A DNA stretch of 59,963 nt, taken from the NCBI GenBank assembly GCA_003141675.1, contig PLND01000051.1, positions 8,374 through 68,336 on the forward strand, given 5' to 3'. Position 1 is the first letter of the stretch; every line of letters starts with the position of its first letter. Made by a program: the position numbers and the translations under genes. The notes beneath the pieces were generated by a model that saw only the letters and a program-made list of their open reading frames with translations, was not told the DNA's origin and did no database searches. This document shows, piece after piece, positions 25,133 through 33,175 of the stretch. The DNA comes from Anaerolineae bacterium. GTDB lineage: Bacteria > Chloroflexota > Anaerolineae > Anaerolineales > RBG-16-64-43.

Positions 25133-26287
25133 TCATCCGGAGGGGAATTGCTTAAGGGCTTTCCAAAGGGCGATGAGCACCGTGTTGACTGATCCTTCGA
25201 TGGCCGTCTCCTGCGGGAGAAGAAATCGTTGCCGAATTTGCTGCGCGGATTCGCCAATCAGCAGCACGCCATCCGATCGAAATCCGTCGGCATCCTGCTG
25301 AAGCGTTACACCGACGGCGTGTGTAACTTGCCGCTCGATCCGCCACTGCCCGACGACGGCGGGGAAATCCTCCCGCTCGGTCCCGGTCAACACCAGGCCG
25401 CCGCAAAAAGACTCAGAACCTTCCCTGCTTAGAACCCCGGCGAGCATTCCGCCCGTCCTGCATTCGACTGATGCCAGAGCCGCTCCGGCGGGCAAGCAGC
25501 GCAATACCTGCCCGGCGAGTGTTTCCCCGTCGATTCCCAGGATATGGCCTTCCAACGCGGATCGAATGTCCTGTTCCGCAGCGGCAATCGCGGCCCATGC
25601 GCCGGCTTCGTCCTCTCCGCGGCCGGTGAGGCGCACGTCCGTCATCCCGGCGTGCGCCGCCAGACCTGCGGCGGGATTTTCCGAGCGCTCCCAGCGGCCG
25701 ATCCGGTCGTCGATTTGCGATTCACCCAAGCCCACAACGTGGATCGTCCGCGTGTGGATCACCTCCCCGCCGCCGCGCTTCGCAAGAAGGGGAAGTACCT
25801 GCTCACGGATCATCGCTTTCATCTCGCCCGGAACGCCGGGGACGGCGAAAAGAAGCGCTCGTCCGATCTCCATGGAGATTCCCGGCGCGGTTCCGTACGG
25901 GTTGGGAAGCGCCTCGGCGCCGGCGGGAAGAAATGCCTGCTGGCGGTTGTTTCCCGAAATGGGTCGGTTCAACCGGGCGAACCGGGCCCGGATCGCCTTC
26001 CATAATTCCGGGTGGAAAATTAATTCGACCCCGGCCGCGCGGGCGACCGCCTCGCGGGTGGGATCGTCCACCGTTGGCCCCAGCCCGCCGGTGGTGATAA
26101 GCACGTCCGCCCGGTCCGCGGCTTCGCGAACAACCGCGGTGATTTGTTCGAGGTTATCACCCACCACGGCAACCCGTTGCACTTCGAAACCGGAATCGCG
26201 AAGCATCCGGGCGATCGTTTGTGTATTTGTATCGACGATGGCTCCGGCGGTCAATTCGCTGCCGATGACGATGAGCTCTATGTTCAT
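25133..26287 (-). CDS. cinA: CinA-like protein (MoaB-like domain plus degenerate PncC-like domain)
   Basis: A 384-residue protein. The N-terminal molybdopterin-binding-like domain has MNIELIVIGSELTAGAIVDTNTQ, TTGGLGPTVDDPTREAVA and AVPGVPGEMKAM, typical of the CinA pyrophosphatase half. The C-terminal domain aligns with NMN deamidase (PncC), but its AESCTGG signature reads VECRTGG: the catalytic Ser position is Cys and the conserved Tyr/Lys stretch is altered. Deamidase activity is therefore doubtful, while the N-terminal half looks intact. ATG 26287 is supported by GAGGA upstream and a consensus promoter at 26336-26309; the six-residue longer frame is rejected. Monocistronic, downstream of a repeat-bearing spacer. 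Confidence 0.87.
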   Translation of the reverse strand: MNIELIVIGSELTAGAIVDTNTQTIARMLRDSGFEVQRVAVVGDNLEQITAVVREAADRADVLITTGGLGPTVDDPTREAVARAAGVELIFHPELWKAIRARFARLNRPISGNNRQQAFLPAGAEALPNPYGTAPGISMEIGRALLFAVPGVPGEMKAMIREQVLPLLAKRGGGEVIHTRTIHVVGLGESQIDDRIGRWERSENPAAGLAAHAGMTDVRLTGRGEDEAGAWAAIAAAEQDIRSALEGHILGIDGETLAGQVLRCLPAGAALASVECRTGGMLAGVLSREGSESFCGGLVLTGTEREDFPAVVGQWRIERQVTHAVGVTLQQDADGFRSDGVLLIGESAQQIRQRFLLPQETAIEGSVNTVLIALWKALKQFPSG

Positions 26288-26308
26288 GGTTGTTATTCCT
26301 CGCATTCG

Positions 26309-26336
26309 ATTATATTGCGGTAACGATGGCTGTCAA
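26309..26336 (-). promoter_or_regulatory. Consensus promoter of cinA
   Basis: Minus strand: TTGACA (26336-26331), 16-base spacer, TATAAT (26314-26309), 21 bases before ATG 26287. Confidence 0.8.
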
Positions 26337-26374
26337 AGGAGTTCGGCCTGCCTGCGTATTGGCGGCGGGGAAGG

Positions 26375-26545
26375 ACTGTTCGTCATACCCGCATATCGCC
26401 TGCGCGCAAGGAATGTTTGTCATGCCCGCGTGTTTTAGGCCTGCCCTCGGGAGTTCTTCCCGGGGGCGGGCATCCAGTAAAGGCCCCGCAATCCTGGATT
26501 CCCGCCAAGTACACGCGGGAATGACGGAAGTCTTCGAGTTCGTCA
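26375..26545. repeat. GTCATTCCCGCG-type dispersed repeat
   Basis: An imperfect inverted repeat. CGTCATACCCGC and GTCATGCCCGCG at the left mirror GATTCCCGCC...ACGCGGGAATGACGG (about 26493-26526) at the right, with GGGAGTTCTTCCC-type palindromes between. The GGGAATGACG word is typical of dispersed intergenic repeats in many genomes. No gene is supported here. Confidence 0.55.
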
Positions 26546-26700
26546 CACACGCATGTCGCTGGTGGGGAGGTCATTAGTCAAAGCCGTGTGGAATTTCTCG
26601 GTTTCCCCCTGCGAAAAAAAGAAGGAGCGGCGGAAAGCCACTCCTTCGAATTGATTGTACGTTTGCGGATCCGGACCGTTGTTCCCGATTGCGCGGGCTT

Positions 26701-27390
26701 TTACTTTTTTCCGCCGGCGTATTCAATCACCTGCTGCATCTGTTCCAGAGTAAGCACCGGTTGCTTGGGCATACGCCGGATGTATTCTTTGAGCTTCGAC
26801 GCATGCAGCACGGGCAGGGGGGCGGTGTCGCATTCGACGCGTGTTTTCTCGTAGACGAACACGACAACCGGTTGGACCGGCGGCACATCATCAACCGCAA
26901 GGATCTTTCGGAGTCTCTTGCGCAGGCTGTCGGCTTCGGCTTCGGCGTCCAGGGCGGGGTTGCCCAGCGCTTCGGTGCCAAATAATTTCTGCAGCGAGGA
27001 GACTCCCGTTTGGCGCCATTTCTTCCCGTCGTAAGTGACCAGCCCGCGCTCGTACTTTGCCAGAATGGCGACGATCCCGTTCGGAGTGAACAGGGCATGG
27101 TCCGCCCCGAGGCGGAAGTGGACGAGCGTGTAATGGTCATCCAAGCCTTTGAGCAGATCGTCCACCGCCTGGTCGGGGGGCGGGACCCGTCCCCAGCGGT
27201 TGTTGAACGACGCGCCGATGTTGACCAGAATGAAACCGGCGATCAGCGCGATGTAGGGAAGCTCCAGCCGGTTGGGTAGGAAGTAGGAGGATGCGAATCC
27301 GCCGACCAGGATGAGCATCCCGCCGATCTGGCTGTAATTGCCGATCTGCTGGTTGCGGCGGATTAACTTCGGATTGGAGATTTTTTTCAA
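26701..27390 (-). CDS. Two-helix membrane protein with NERD-like domain
   Basis: A 229-residue protein. Two hydrophobic helices (about 22-40 and 44-62 of the TTG-started form) precede a cytosolic domain. In that domain GADHALFTPNGIVAILAKYERGLVTYDGKKWRQ resembles the nuclease-related NERD core (DHLVVGPxGVFVIEVK), but the acidic residue before the Lys is replaced by Leu, so nuclease activity is doubtful. TTG 27390 is preferred because GGGAGG sits just before it and its TTGA overlaps the fabF stop; ATG 27402 is an alternative that lacks such a site. Translational coupling to fabF suggests a link with lipid synthesis or the membrane. Function unknown. Confidence 0.65.
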   Translation of the reverse strand: MKKISNPKLIRRNQQIGNYSQIGGMLILVGGFASSYFLPNRLELPYIALIAGFILVNIGASFNNRWGRVPPPDQAVDDLLKGLDDHYTLVHFRLGADHALFTPNGIVAILAKYERGLVTYDGKKWRQTGVSSLQKLFGTEALGNPALDAEAEADSLRKRLRKILAVDDVPPVQPVVVFVYEKTRVECDTAPLPVLHASKLKEYIRRMPKQPVLTLEQMQQVIEYAGGKK

Positions 27391-28643
27391 TGTTCCTCCC
27401 ATTTGCGAAGGACCAGGCAGGCGTTCTGGCCGCCCAGGCCGAAAGAATTAGAAAGCGTGATGCGAACGTCGGAAGCCCGCTTAACATTCGGTACGTAATC
27501 CAGATCGCATGCCGGATCGGGGTCATCGGAGTTGATGGTCGGATGGATCATCCCGTGTTCCAGTGTGAGCGCGCAGACGACGGCTTCGACGGCGCCGGCT
27601 GCGCCCATGGGATGGCCGATCATCGATTTGGTGGAAGAGATGGGCACGCTTTGGGCGCGTGCGCCGAATACCTGTTTGATGGCGTTCGTTTCGGCCAGAT
27701 CGTTGGCCGGCGTGGAAGTGCCATGGGCGTTGATGTAATCCACTTCGTCCGGCGCGATCCCGGCGTCTGCGATCGCCCAGCGCATGGCGCGGCTGGCTCC
27801 GGAGCCAGTGGGGTCCGGCGCGGCGACGTGATACGCATCGGACGACGAGGATTGGCCCAGGATCTCGGCGTGGATCCGTGCGCTGCGTTTGCGCGCGCTC
27901 TCCAAGCTTTCCACGACCAGGATCGCGCAGGCTTCGGAGAAAATGAACCCTTCGCGGTTTTTGGTGAACGGCCGGGAGGCGCGCTGCGGATCGGCGTTGA
28001 AATTCACCGGCAAAGCACGCATCGCGCAGAAGGAGCCGATCATGAAGTCTTTCACGACCGCTTCGACGCCGCCGGAGATCACCAGATCCGCGGATCCGCG
28101 GCGTATAAGTTCAGCGGCTTCCCCCAAGGCTTGGGTTCCTGCTGCGCAGGCGGTGACGACGGTGTTCAGCGGGCCTAGGGCGTGATATTTTTGGGAGAGG
28201 TGGTGGGCGGGCATGTTGGCGATTGCGGACGGCGGGAGAAAGGGGTTGATTCGGTCGAATCCCTGCGAGCGCAAAACGGTCACCCCTTCATCGAATCGTT
28301 CCAGTCCGCCGACCGCCGTGCCAAGCACAACCGCCGAGCGTTCCGGGTCCGGCAGGCCCTCCGAGAGGCCCGCGTCTTCGAAGGCTTCCTGGGCGGTTGC
28401 CAGGACAAACTGCGAGCAGCGCGCCATCCGGCGGGCTTCCTTTACATTAATGTAGCGGGTGGGATCGAACCCCTTGACTTCGCCGGCGATCCGGCAAGGC
28501 AGGGTGGACGCGTCGAATTGCGTAATCGGCCCTACGCCGGATTTACCGGCCAGCAATCCATCCCATAATTCGGCGGCGGTCAATCCAAGCGGAGTGATCG
28601 CACCCATCCCGGTAATAACCACGCGGGTTCGTTTGTCGCTCAT
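27387..28643 (-). CDS. fabF: 3-oxoacyl-[ACP] synthase II
   Basis: Condenses malonyl-ACP with acyl-ACP in fatty-acid elongation. The 418-residue thiolase fold contains RVVITGMGAITPLG at the start, the nucleophile Cys in VTACAAGTQALGEA, and the two catalytic His in NAHGTSTPANDLAE and MIGHPMGAAGAVEA, with SNSFGLGGQNACLV at the end. ATG 28643 (MSDKRTR) follows AGGGAAAGG located in the end of plsX, with one base between the genes; a 33-residue upstream extension reads over plsX and is rejected. Forms the plsX-fabF unit of lipid synthesis with a membrane protein downstream. Confidence 0.95.
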   Translation of the reverse strand: MSDKRTRVVITGMGAITPLGLTAAELWDGLLAGKSGVGPITQFDASTLPCRIAGEVKGFDPTRYINVKEARRMARCSQFVLATAQEAFEDAGLSEGLPDPERSAVVLGTAVGGLERFDEGVTVLRSQGFDRINPFLPPSAIANMPAHHLSQKYHALGPLNTVVTACAAGTQALGEAAELIRRGSADLVISGGVEAVVKDFMIGSFCAMRALPVNFNADPQRASRPFTKNREGFIFSEACAILVVESLESARKRSARIHAEILGQSSSSDAYHVAAPDPTGSGASRAMRWAIADAGIAPDEVDYINAHGTSTPANDLAETNAIKQVFGARAQSVPISSTKSMIGHPMGAAGAVEAVVCALTLEHGMIHPTINSDDPDPACDLDYVPNVKRASDVRITLSNSFGLGGQNACLVLRKWEEH

Positions 28644-28644
28644 T

Positions 28645-29682
28645 TCATCCTTTCCCTGAATTGGGATCACTGCCGGAACCGTGCCGCGCCACTTCTCTGC
28701 GGATGAGCTCCTGCATGCCCGCCCGGGCAGCTTGCGATGCAACGCGCACGGCGCTTTGAACAGCCTGCGCGTCGGACCGGCCGTGGCCGATGAACACCAA
28801 TCCGTCCACTCCCAAAAGCGGCGCCGCGCCTTCCTCGCTTGGATTCATCAATTTGCGGACGTCGGCCATCGCTGGTTTGACCAGCAGCCCCCCGAGTTGC
28901 ACCCACGGAGGTGCGGATAGAATCTTCTCTTTGATCGTGTCGGTGATCAGCTTGGCGACCGCTTCCGAGGATTTCAGGAAGATGTTTCCGGAAAAGCCGT
29001 CGGTCACTACCACATCGGCCGCTCCGGCGTAGACTTCCTTGGGTTCGACGTTGCCGATGAAGTTCAAGGAGCTGGCCTGGAGCAGCGGCGTGGCTTCGCG
29101 CACCAGGAAATTTCCCTTGCCGGTCTCTTCGCCGTTGGAAAGCAGCGCCACGCGTGGATGGCTTACGCCGCGGACTGATTCCGCGTACATACTGCCCATG
29201 AGCGCGAACTCCACTAGATTCTGCGGGCGGATATCCGGGTTGATCCCGATGTCCAAGACGACGCAAAACCCCTTGCGGGTGGGAAATACGGGAGCCAGCG
29301 CGGGGCGCTCGATGCCCTGCAGCATCCCCAGCCGGAAGAAGGCGATCGCGGCGGCCGCTCCGGTGTTGCCCATCGTTACGAACGCGTCCGCTTTTCCGTC
29401 CTTGACCAGGTCGACCCCGATCGCCATGGACGTTTTCGGTTCCTTTTGTTTGGCTTTGAGCGCGAGCGCCAGCCCCTTTTCCTCCATGCTCAGCATTTCA
29501 GGCGCATGGATGAGTCGAACGGGGAGGTTGCCGGGTTTTTGATCCTCAAGCACCGGGCCGACGATTTTCTCGTCCCCGATCAGAATCACTTCATCGCCGT
29601 ATGCGCGCGCCGCGGCGACGGCGCCTTCCACGTCCGGATGGGGGAAGTTGTCGGATCCCATGGCGTCGAGAGCGATCTTCAT
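28645..29682 (-). CDS. plsX: Phosphate acyltransferase PlsX
   Basis: Makes acyl-phosphate from acyl-ACP for phospholipid synthesis. Over 345 residues it shows the family start MKIALDAMGSDNFPHPDVEGA, then GVDLVKDGKADAFVTMGNTGA, RPALAPVFPT, LLSNGEETGKGN, NFIGNVEPKEV and VTDGFSGNIFLKSSEAVA. ATG 29682 has AGGAAAGGAAG upstream, and the longer frame to 29745 crosses the likely -10 (TATAAT at 29725-29720 on the minus strand). Divergent from argG, with which it shares a short regulatory region; fabF follows immediately. Confidence 0.95.
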   Translation of the reverse strand: MKIALDAMGSDNFPHPDVEGAVAAARAYGDEVILIGDEKIVGPVLEDQKPGNLPVRLIHAPEMLSMEEKGLALALKAKQKEPKTSMAIGVDLVKDGKADAFVTMGNTGAAAAIAFFRLGMLQGIERPALAPVFPTRKGFCVVLDIGINPDIRPQNLVEFALMGSMYAESVRGVSHPRVALLSNGEETGKGNFLVREATPLLQASSLNFIGNVEPKEVYAGAADVVVTDGFSGNIFLKSSEAVAKLITDTIKEKILSAPPWVQLGGLLVKPAMADVRKLMNPSEEGAAPLLGVDGLVFIGHGRSDAQAVQSAVRVASQAARAGMQELIRREVARHGSGSDPNSGKG

Positions 29683-29738
29683 GCCATCTTCCTTTCCTGA
29701 TCGGAATGACCTTCCGGCAATTATATCCTTCCGACGGC

Positions 29739-29767
29739 TTGACACCGGGAGGAACCTCCGGTAAAAT
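29739..29767 (+). promoter_or_regulatory. Strong promoter of the argG leader, with palindromic spacer
   Basis: TTGACA (29739-29744), 17-base spacer, TAAAAT (29762-29767). The spacer contains the palindrome GGAGG-AA-CCTCC (29748-29759), which could be an operator. Predicted transcription start is about 29774, only some 8 bases before the leader ATG. Confidence 0.75.
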
Positions 29768-29781
29768 TCCGCCCAATTCCA

Positions 29782-29853
29782 ATGAACGCCATTCTCTTGA
29801 AGCCTCGCGCTCGTCGTATCTTCTCACACCCGGACAACGGGAAGGTGGGCTAG
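29782..29853 (+). CDS. Putative arginine leader peptide (23 aa)
   Basis: ATG-initiated ORF of 23 codons between the argG promoter and an intrinsic terminator. Residues 8-12 are Pro-Arg-Ala-Arg-Arg (CCT CGC GCT CGT CGT). The Arg-codon stretch CGCGCTCG (29806-29813) is perfectly complementary to CGAGCGCG (29866-29873) just past the ORF stop. A ribosome stalled on Arg codons would break that pairing, while GGCTT (29857-29861) could pair with AAGCC of the terminator's left arm (29900-29904). This is the logic of his/trp/leu attenuation applied to arginine. No Shine-Dalgarno is present; with only about 8 bases of 5' leader, initiation would be leaderless-like. The ORF, codons and complementarity are directly visible; regulation is inferred. 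Confidence 0.6.
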   Translation: MNAILLKPRARRIFSHPDNGKVG

Positions 29854-29899
29854 TTTGGCTTGGGCCGAGCGCGGACAAGCTAATCCAGATGAAACCTTT

Positions 29900-29927
29900 A
29901 AGCCCTCCGATCCTGGAGGGCTTTTTT
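29900..29927 (+). terminator. Intrinsic terminator (attenuator) in the argG leader
   Basis: A perfect 9-bp stem AAGCCCTCC/GGAGGGCTT with a 6-base loop, running into six T residues. It lies 46 bases before the argG ATG and downstream of the argG promoter, so read-through is required for argG expression. Confidence 0.85.
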
Positions 29928-29973
29928 GCGCATATTCCCAGCGGTGATTCGAAGCAAGCAGAAGGAGACCAGT

Positions 29974-31230
29974 ATGGAAAAGAAGAGTGTCAAGAAGGCG
30001 GTACTCGCTTATTCCGGGGGTTTGGATACATCCATCATCGTCACCTGGCTCAAGGAGAATTACGGCTGCGAAGTGATTTGTTTCACTGCCGACATCGGCC
30101 AGGGCGAGGAACTCTCCTCGCTTCCCAAGCGGGCCAAAGCCTCCGGCGCCAGCCGCCTGGTTACGAAGGATCTGCGCGAGGAGTTCGCCTGCGATTATTT
30201 ATTCCCTCTGCTGCGCTCGGGCGCCATCTATGAAGGCAATTATCTGCTCGGAACTTCCGTCGCCCGGCCGTTGATCGCCAAATACCAGGTAAAGACCGCC
30301 GAGCAATTGGGAGCCGACGCGGTGGCCCATGGCTGCACCGGAAAGGGAAACGATCAGGTGCGCTTCGAGCTTACCTACATCGCGCTTAACCCGCGCCTGA
30401 AGATTATCGCCCCCTGGCGCGAATGGGACATCCGCTCGCGGGAAGACGCCGTGGCGTACGCGAAAGCCCGCGGGATCGCGCTTCCCTCCAGCACCGGCAA
30501 ATCGCTCTACAGCCGGGACCGGAACCTGTGGCACCTTTCCCATGAGGGCGGACCGCTGGAAAATCTCGCCAATGCACCGGAGGACGATCTCTTCCAGTTA
30601 ACCGTTTCCCCCGAGCAGGCGCCGGACGAACCGACGACGGTGGAGATCGGCTTCGAACGTGGCAATCCCGTTTCGGTAAACGGAAAAAAACTTTCTCCTG
30701 CCGCGCTGATTGAGCGGCTCAATACGATCGGCGGGAAAAACGCAATCGGCCGGGTCGACATGGTTGAAAACCGGCTGGTGGGGATGAAGTCGCGCGGCGT
30801 ATATGAAACCCCCGGCGGAACGATCCTCGTGGCGGCGCATCACGATCTGGAAAGCATCACCCTGGACCGGGAGACGCAGCATTACAAGGAGCAGATCGCC
30901 CTGCGCTACGCGGAACTGGTTTACTTCGGCCAGTGGTTCACGCCCCTGCGCGAGGACCTGCAGGCTTTCATCGACCGGACGCAGGAAAAAGTGACCGGAT
31001 CCATCCGGCTTAAACTATACAAGGGAAACATCATCCTGCAGAAGCGGTCGAGCCCCTACAGCCTGTATCGCGAGGATTACGCCACCTTCGGGCATTCGGC
31101 GGTATATGACCACAGCGATGCGGAAGGGTTTATCCATCTCTATGGATTGCCCTTGAAAGTGCGCGCGTTGATCGAACAGGGCGGTGAGGGCATTCCGCCG
31201 GTCAAGGTCGAGCAGGTTCAACGGGATTAA
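29974..31230 (+). CDS. argG: Argininosuccinate synthase
   Basis: Ligates citrulline and aspartate with ATP, the penultimate step of arginine synthesis. The 418-residue protein shows the N-type ATP pyrophosphatase loop [10 protein letters not shown] near residue 13, [39 protein letters not shown] and [11 protein letters not shown] 29974 follows AGAAGGAGA; an in-frame upstream ATG at 29926 lies in the terminator tail and is rejected. argH follows, then the lysW cluster. Expression probably depends on the upstream leader attenuator. Confidence 0.96.
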   Translation: MEKKSVKKAVLAYSGGLDTSIIVTWLKENYGCEVICFTADIGQGEELSSLPKRAKASGASRLVTKDLREEFACDYLFPLLRSGAIYEGNYLLGTSVARPLIAKYQVKTAEQLGADAVAHGCTGKGNDQVRFELTYIALNPRLKIIAPWREWDIRSREDAVAYAKARGIALPSSTGKSLYSRDRNLWHLSHEGGPLENLANAPEDDLFQLTVSPEQAPDEPTTVEIGFERGNPVSVNGKKLSPAALIERLNTIGGKNAIGRVDMVENRLVGMKSRGVYETPGGTILVAAHHDLESITLDRETQHYKEQIALRYAELVYFGQWFTPLREDLQAFIDRTQEKVTGSIRLKLYKGNIILQKRSSPYSLYREDYATFGHSAVYDHSDAEGFIHLYGLPLKVRALIEQGGEGIPPVKVEQVQRD

Positions 31231-31349
31231 CTCGGGCGAAACTTGACTCGCATCTGGAGGTTCATCCTATGCAGGCAATCGATCCTTCGCTTCGCTCGGG
31301 ATGACCATCAAGGCAGTGGATGGAGATTATGGGAAAGGACGCATATTCG

Positions 31350-32726
31350 ATGAAGCAGCTGTGGACGGGCCGGATCGAAGGTGCGATGGATGAAGGCGCG
31401 GCCGCGCTGAACGCGTCGCTGGCGTTCGACATGCGCCTGGCGCTGCAGGATCTGCGTGGATCGATCGTCTGGGCGCACGCGCTAGCCAAGATCGGTATCC
31501 TGACCACGGACGAGGCGAACCAGATCGGACGGGGCTTGGATAAAATCGGCAAAGAGATCGCTGGTGGAATCTTCGCGCTGGCCGCGACGGACGAGGACAT
31601 TCACACGACCGTCGAACGGCGGCTGGGCGAGCTCATCGGAGAGGCGGCCGGAAAACTGCACACCGGCCGCAGCCGGAACGACCAGGTGACGACCGATTTC
31701 CGATTATGGCTAATGGAGGCGGACGACCGGCTTCATCACGCGATTCGCCGGCTGCAGGAATCGCTCGTGAACCGGTCGGAGCAGGATTTTGGAATCGCGA
31801 TGCCGGGATACACCCACACGCAGCGGGCGCAGCCGGTTCTGCTTTCGCACTGGTGGCTTTCGCATTTCTGGGCGCTGGACCGGGACGCCGGCCGCTTGAG
31901 CCAGCTTCGCGCGCGGACGGCGGTATGCCCGCTCGGGAGCGGCGCGCTGGCGGGGACGGCCTTCCCGGTGGATCGTGAGGCGATCGCGAGGGAGCTCGGT
32001 TTTGCGCGGCCGTCGGACAACAGCATCGACGCCGTCTCCGATCGGGACTTTGCCGCGGAGTTTCTTTTTTTCACCGCGCTGCTTGGCGTGCACCTCAGCC
32101 GGCTGGCCGATGCGCTGATCCTGTTTTCCACTTCGGAGTTCGGCTTTGTCGAAATGGACGACGCCTTTTCCACCGGTTCGAGTTTAATGCCGCAGAAAAA
32201 GAACCCGGACGTGCTCGAACTGGTGCGGGGAAAAAGCGGGAAACTGATCGGCCTGCTGACCGGATTGCTCTCCACGCTCAAGGGTTTGCCTTCGGCGTAT
32301 GATAAGGATCTGCAGGAAGACAAACAACCCGTTTTCGAGGCGGCCGACACTCTGGAGTCGATCCTTCCGGTCTTGGCGCGATTAATCGGGAGCCTCTCCA
32401 TCCACAAAGAAAAGATAACGGCGGCGATCGACGACGGAATGCTCGCCACCGATCTTGCGGATTATCTGGTGCGGAAGGGAATTCCCTTCCGCGCGGCGCA
32501 CACCGCAGCGGGCCGGGCCGTGCGCAGATCGATCGAACTCGGAATCCCGCTTACGCGGATGAAGCCGGAGGAATACCGGAAGATCGATCCCGGGTTTGGC
32601 GCGGATCTGGCGGAAGTATTCAACGTGGAAACTTCGATCGCGCGCCGCGGCGCAACCGGCGGTACGGCGCCGGAGTCGGTGAAGAAACAAATTCAGAAGG
32701 CCAGGGCGATACTTGCCGAGAATTAA
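31350..32726 (+). CDS. argH: Argininosuccinate lyase
   Basis: Splits argininosuccinate into arginine and fumarate. The 458-residue fumarase-superfamily protein has HTGRSRNDQVTTDFRLW, AMPGYTHTQRAQPVLLSHW and the signature loop GSSLMPQKKNPDVLELVRGKSG with the catalytic Ser. ATG 31350 (MKQLWTGRIEG) matches the usual family start and is preceded by GGGAAAGGA; in-frame ATGs at 31320 and 31329 are alternatives. The 119-base gap after argG carries a fragment (CTTCGCTTCGCTCGGGATGA) of a common dispersed repeat. Confidence 0.95.
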   Translation: MKQLWTGRIEGAMDEGAAALNASLAFDMRLALQDLRGSIVWAHALAKIGILTTDEANQIGRGLDKIGKEIAGGIFALAATDEDIHTTVERRLGELIGEAAGKLHTGRSRNDQVTTDFRLWLMEADDRLHHAIRRLQESLVNRSEQDFGIAMPGYTHTQRAQPVLLSHWWLSHFWALDRDAGRLSQLRARTAVCPLGSGALAGTAFPVDREAIARELGFARPSDNSIDAVSDRDFAAEFLFFTALLGVHLSRLADALILFSTSEFGFVEMDDAFSTGSSLMPQKKNPDVLELVRGKSGKLIGLLTGLLSTLKGLPSAYDKDLQEDKQPVFEAADTLESILPVLARLIGSLSIHKEKITAAIDDGMLATDLADYLVRKGIPFRAAHTAAGRAVRRSIELGIPLTRMKPEEYRKIDPGFGADLAEVFNVETSIARRGATGGTAPESVKKQIQKARAILAEN

Positions 32727-32756
32727 CCGGCTAGTCGCCTGCCAGATGGAAAAATC

Positions 32757-32843
32757 CAAACCATGGATTTCACGGATGGCAAAAAGAATTCCAAATCATG
32801 ATCTATCCGTGAACTCTCTATATCATCTGTGTAATCCGTGGTA
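32757..32843. repeat. Degenerate CACGGAT/ATCCGTG intergenic repeat
   Basis: ATGGATTTCACGGATGGC at the left and TGTGTAATCCGTGG at the right flank an A/T-rich centre, in inverted orientation. The same family as at 11787-11905. The remaining gap to lysW holds a short GGGTTTCCC.../GACCCG hairpin but no clear promoter. Confidence 0.5.
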
Positions 32844-32969
32844 GAGGGTTTGTCGAAGACAGAAACGAGCTGTCACCGGGTTTCCCAAAAAGACCCGGGA
32901 ACAATCATGGCACAATGCATGTGCCAAAAAATGAGCGGCGCGGTCTGATGCGCCCCAAAGGAGAAGAAG

Positions 32970-33137
32970 ATGAAAGGCATGTGCCCGGAATGTGAAGGCG
33001 AAGTAACGATCCCGGAGGACGCGCAGAGCGGCGAGATCTTGGTTTGCCCGGATTGCGGCATTGAACTGGAATTAACCAGCCTCGATCCGATCCAATTGAG
33101 TCTGGCTCCGAAAGAAGCCGAAGACTGGGGCGAGTAA
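32970..33137 (+). CDS. lysW: Amino-group carrier protein LysW (55 aa)
   Basis: A small acidic carrier protein whose C-terminal Glu is joined to the amino group of alpha-aminoadipate (lysine route) or glutamate (ornithine route), protecting the intermediate and presenting it to LysX, LysY, LysZ, LysJ and LysK. The 55 residues contain a four-Cys zinc ribbon, CPEC at 5-8 and CPDC at 26-29, and end in the diagnostic EDWGE, as in Thermus and archaeal LysW. AAAGGAGAAG lies just before ATG 32970. lysX starts 38 bases after the stop. Its pI, size and position leave little doubt; whether it serves lysine only or also arginine cannot be read from it. Confidence 0.95.
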   Translation: MKGMCPECEGEVTIPEDAQSGEILVCPDCGIELELTSLDPIQLSLAPKEAEDWGE

Positions 33138-33175
33138 ATGAAGGCGAAAGGGAAAACAACGGGAGGTTGCCGAAG

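Noticed and set aside
29768-29928. T-box riboswitch in the argG leader
   Set aside because: No GGUGGNACCGCG-type T-box sequence or AG-bulge stem was found; the short Arg-codon ORF explains the region better.
29601-30233. 210-codon plus-strand ORF across the plsX-argG gap
   Set aside because: Crosses the plsX start, the promoter, the terminator and the argG 5' end in another frame; no domain or ribosome-binding site.
32908-32949. Short ORF before lysW as a lysine leader peptide
   Set aside because: Only one Lys codon in 13, no terminator before lysW and no promoter immediately upstream.
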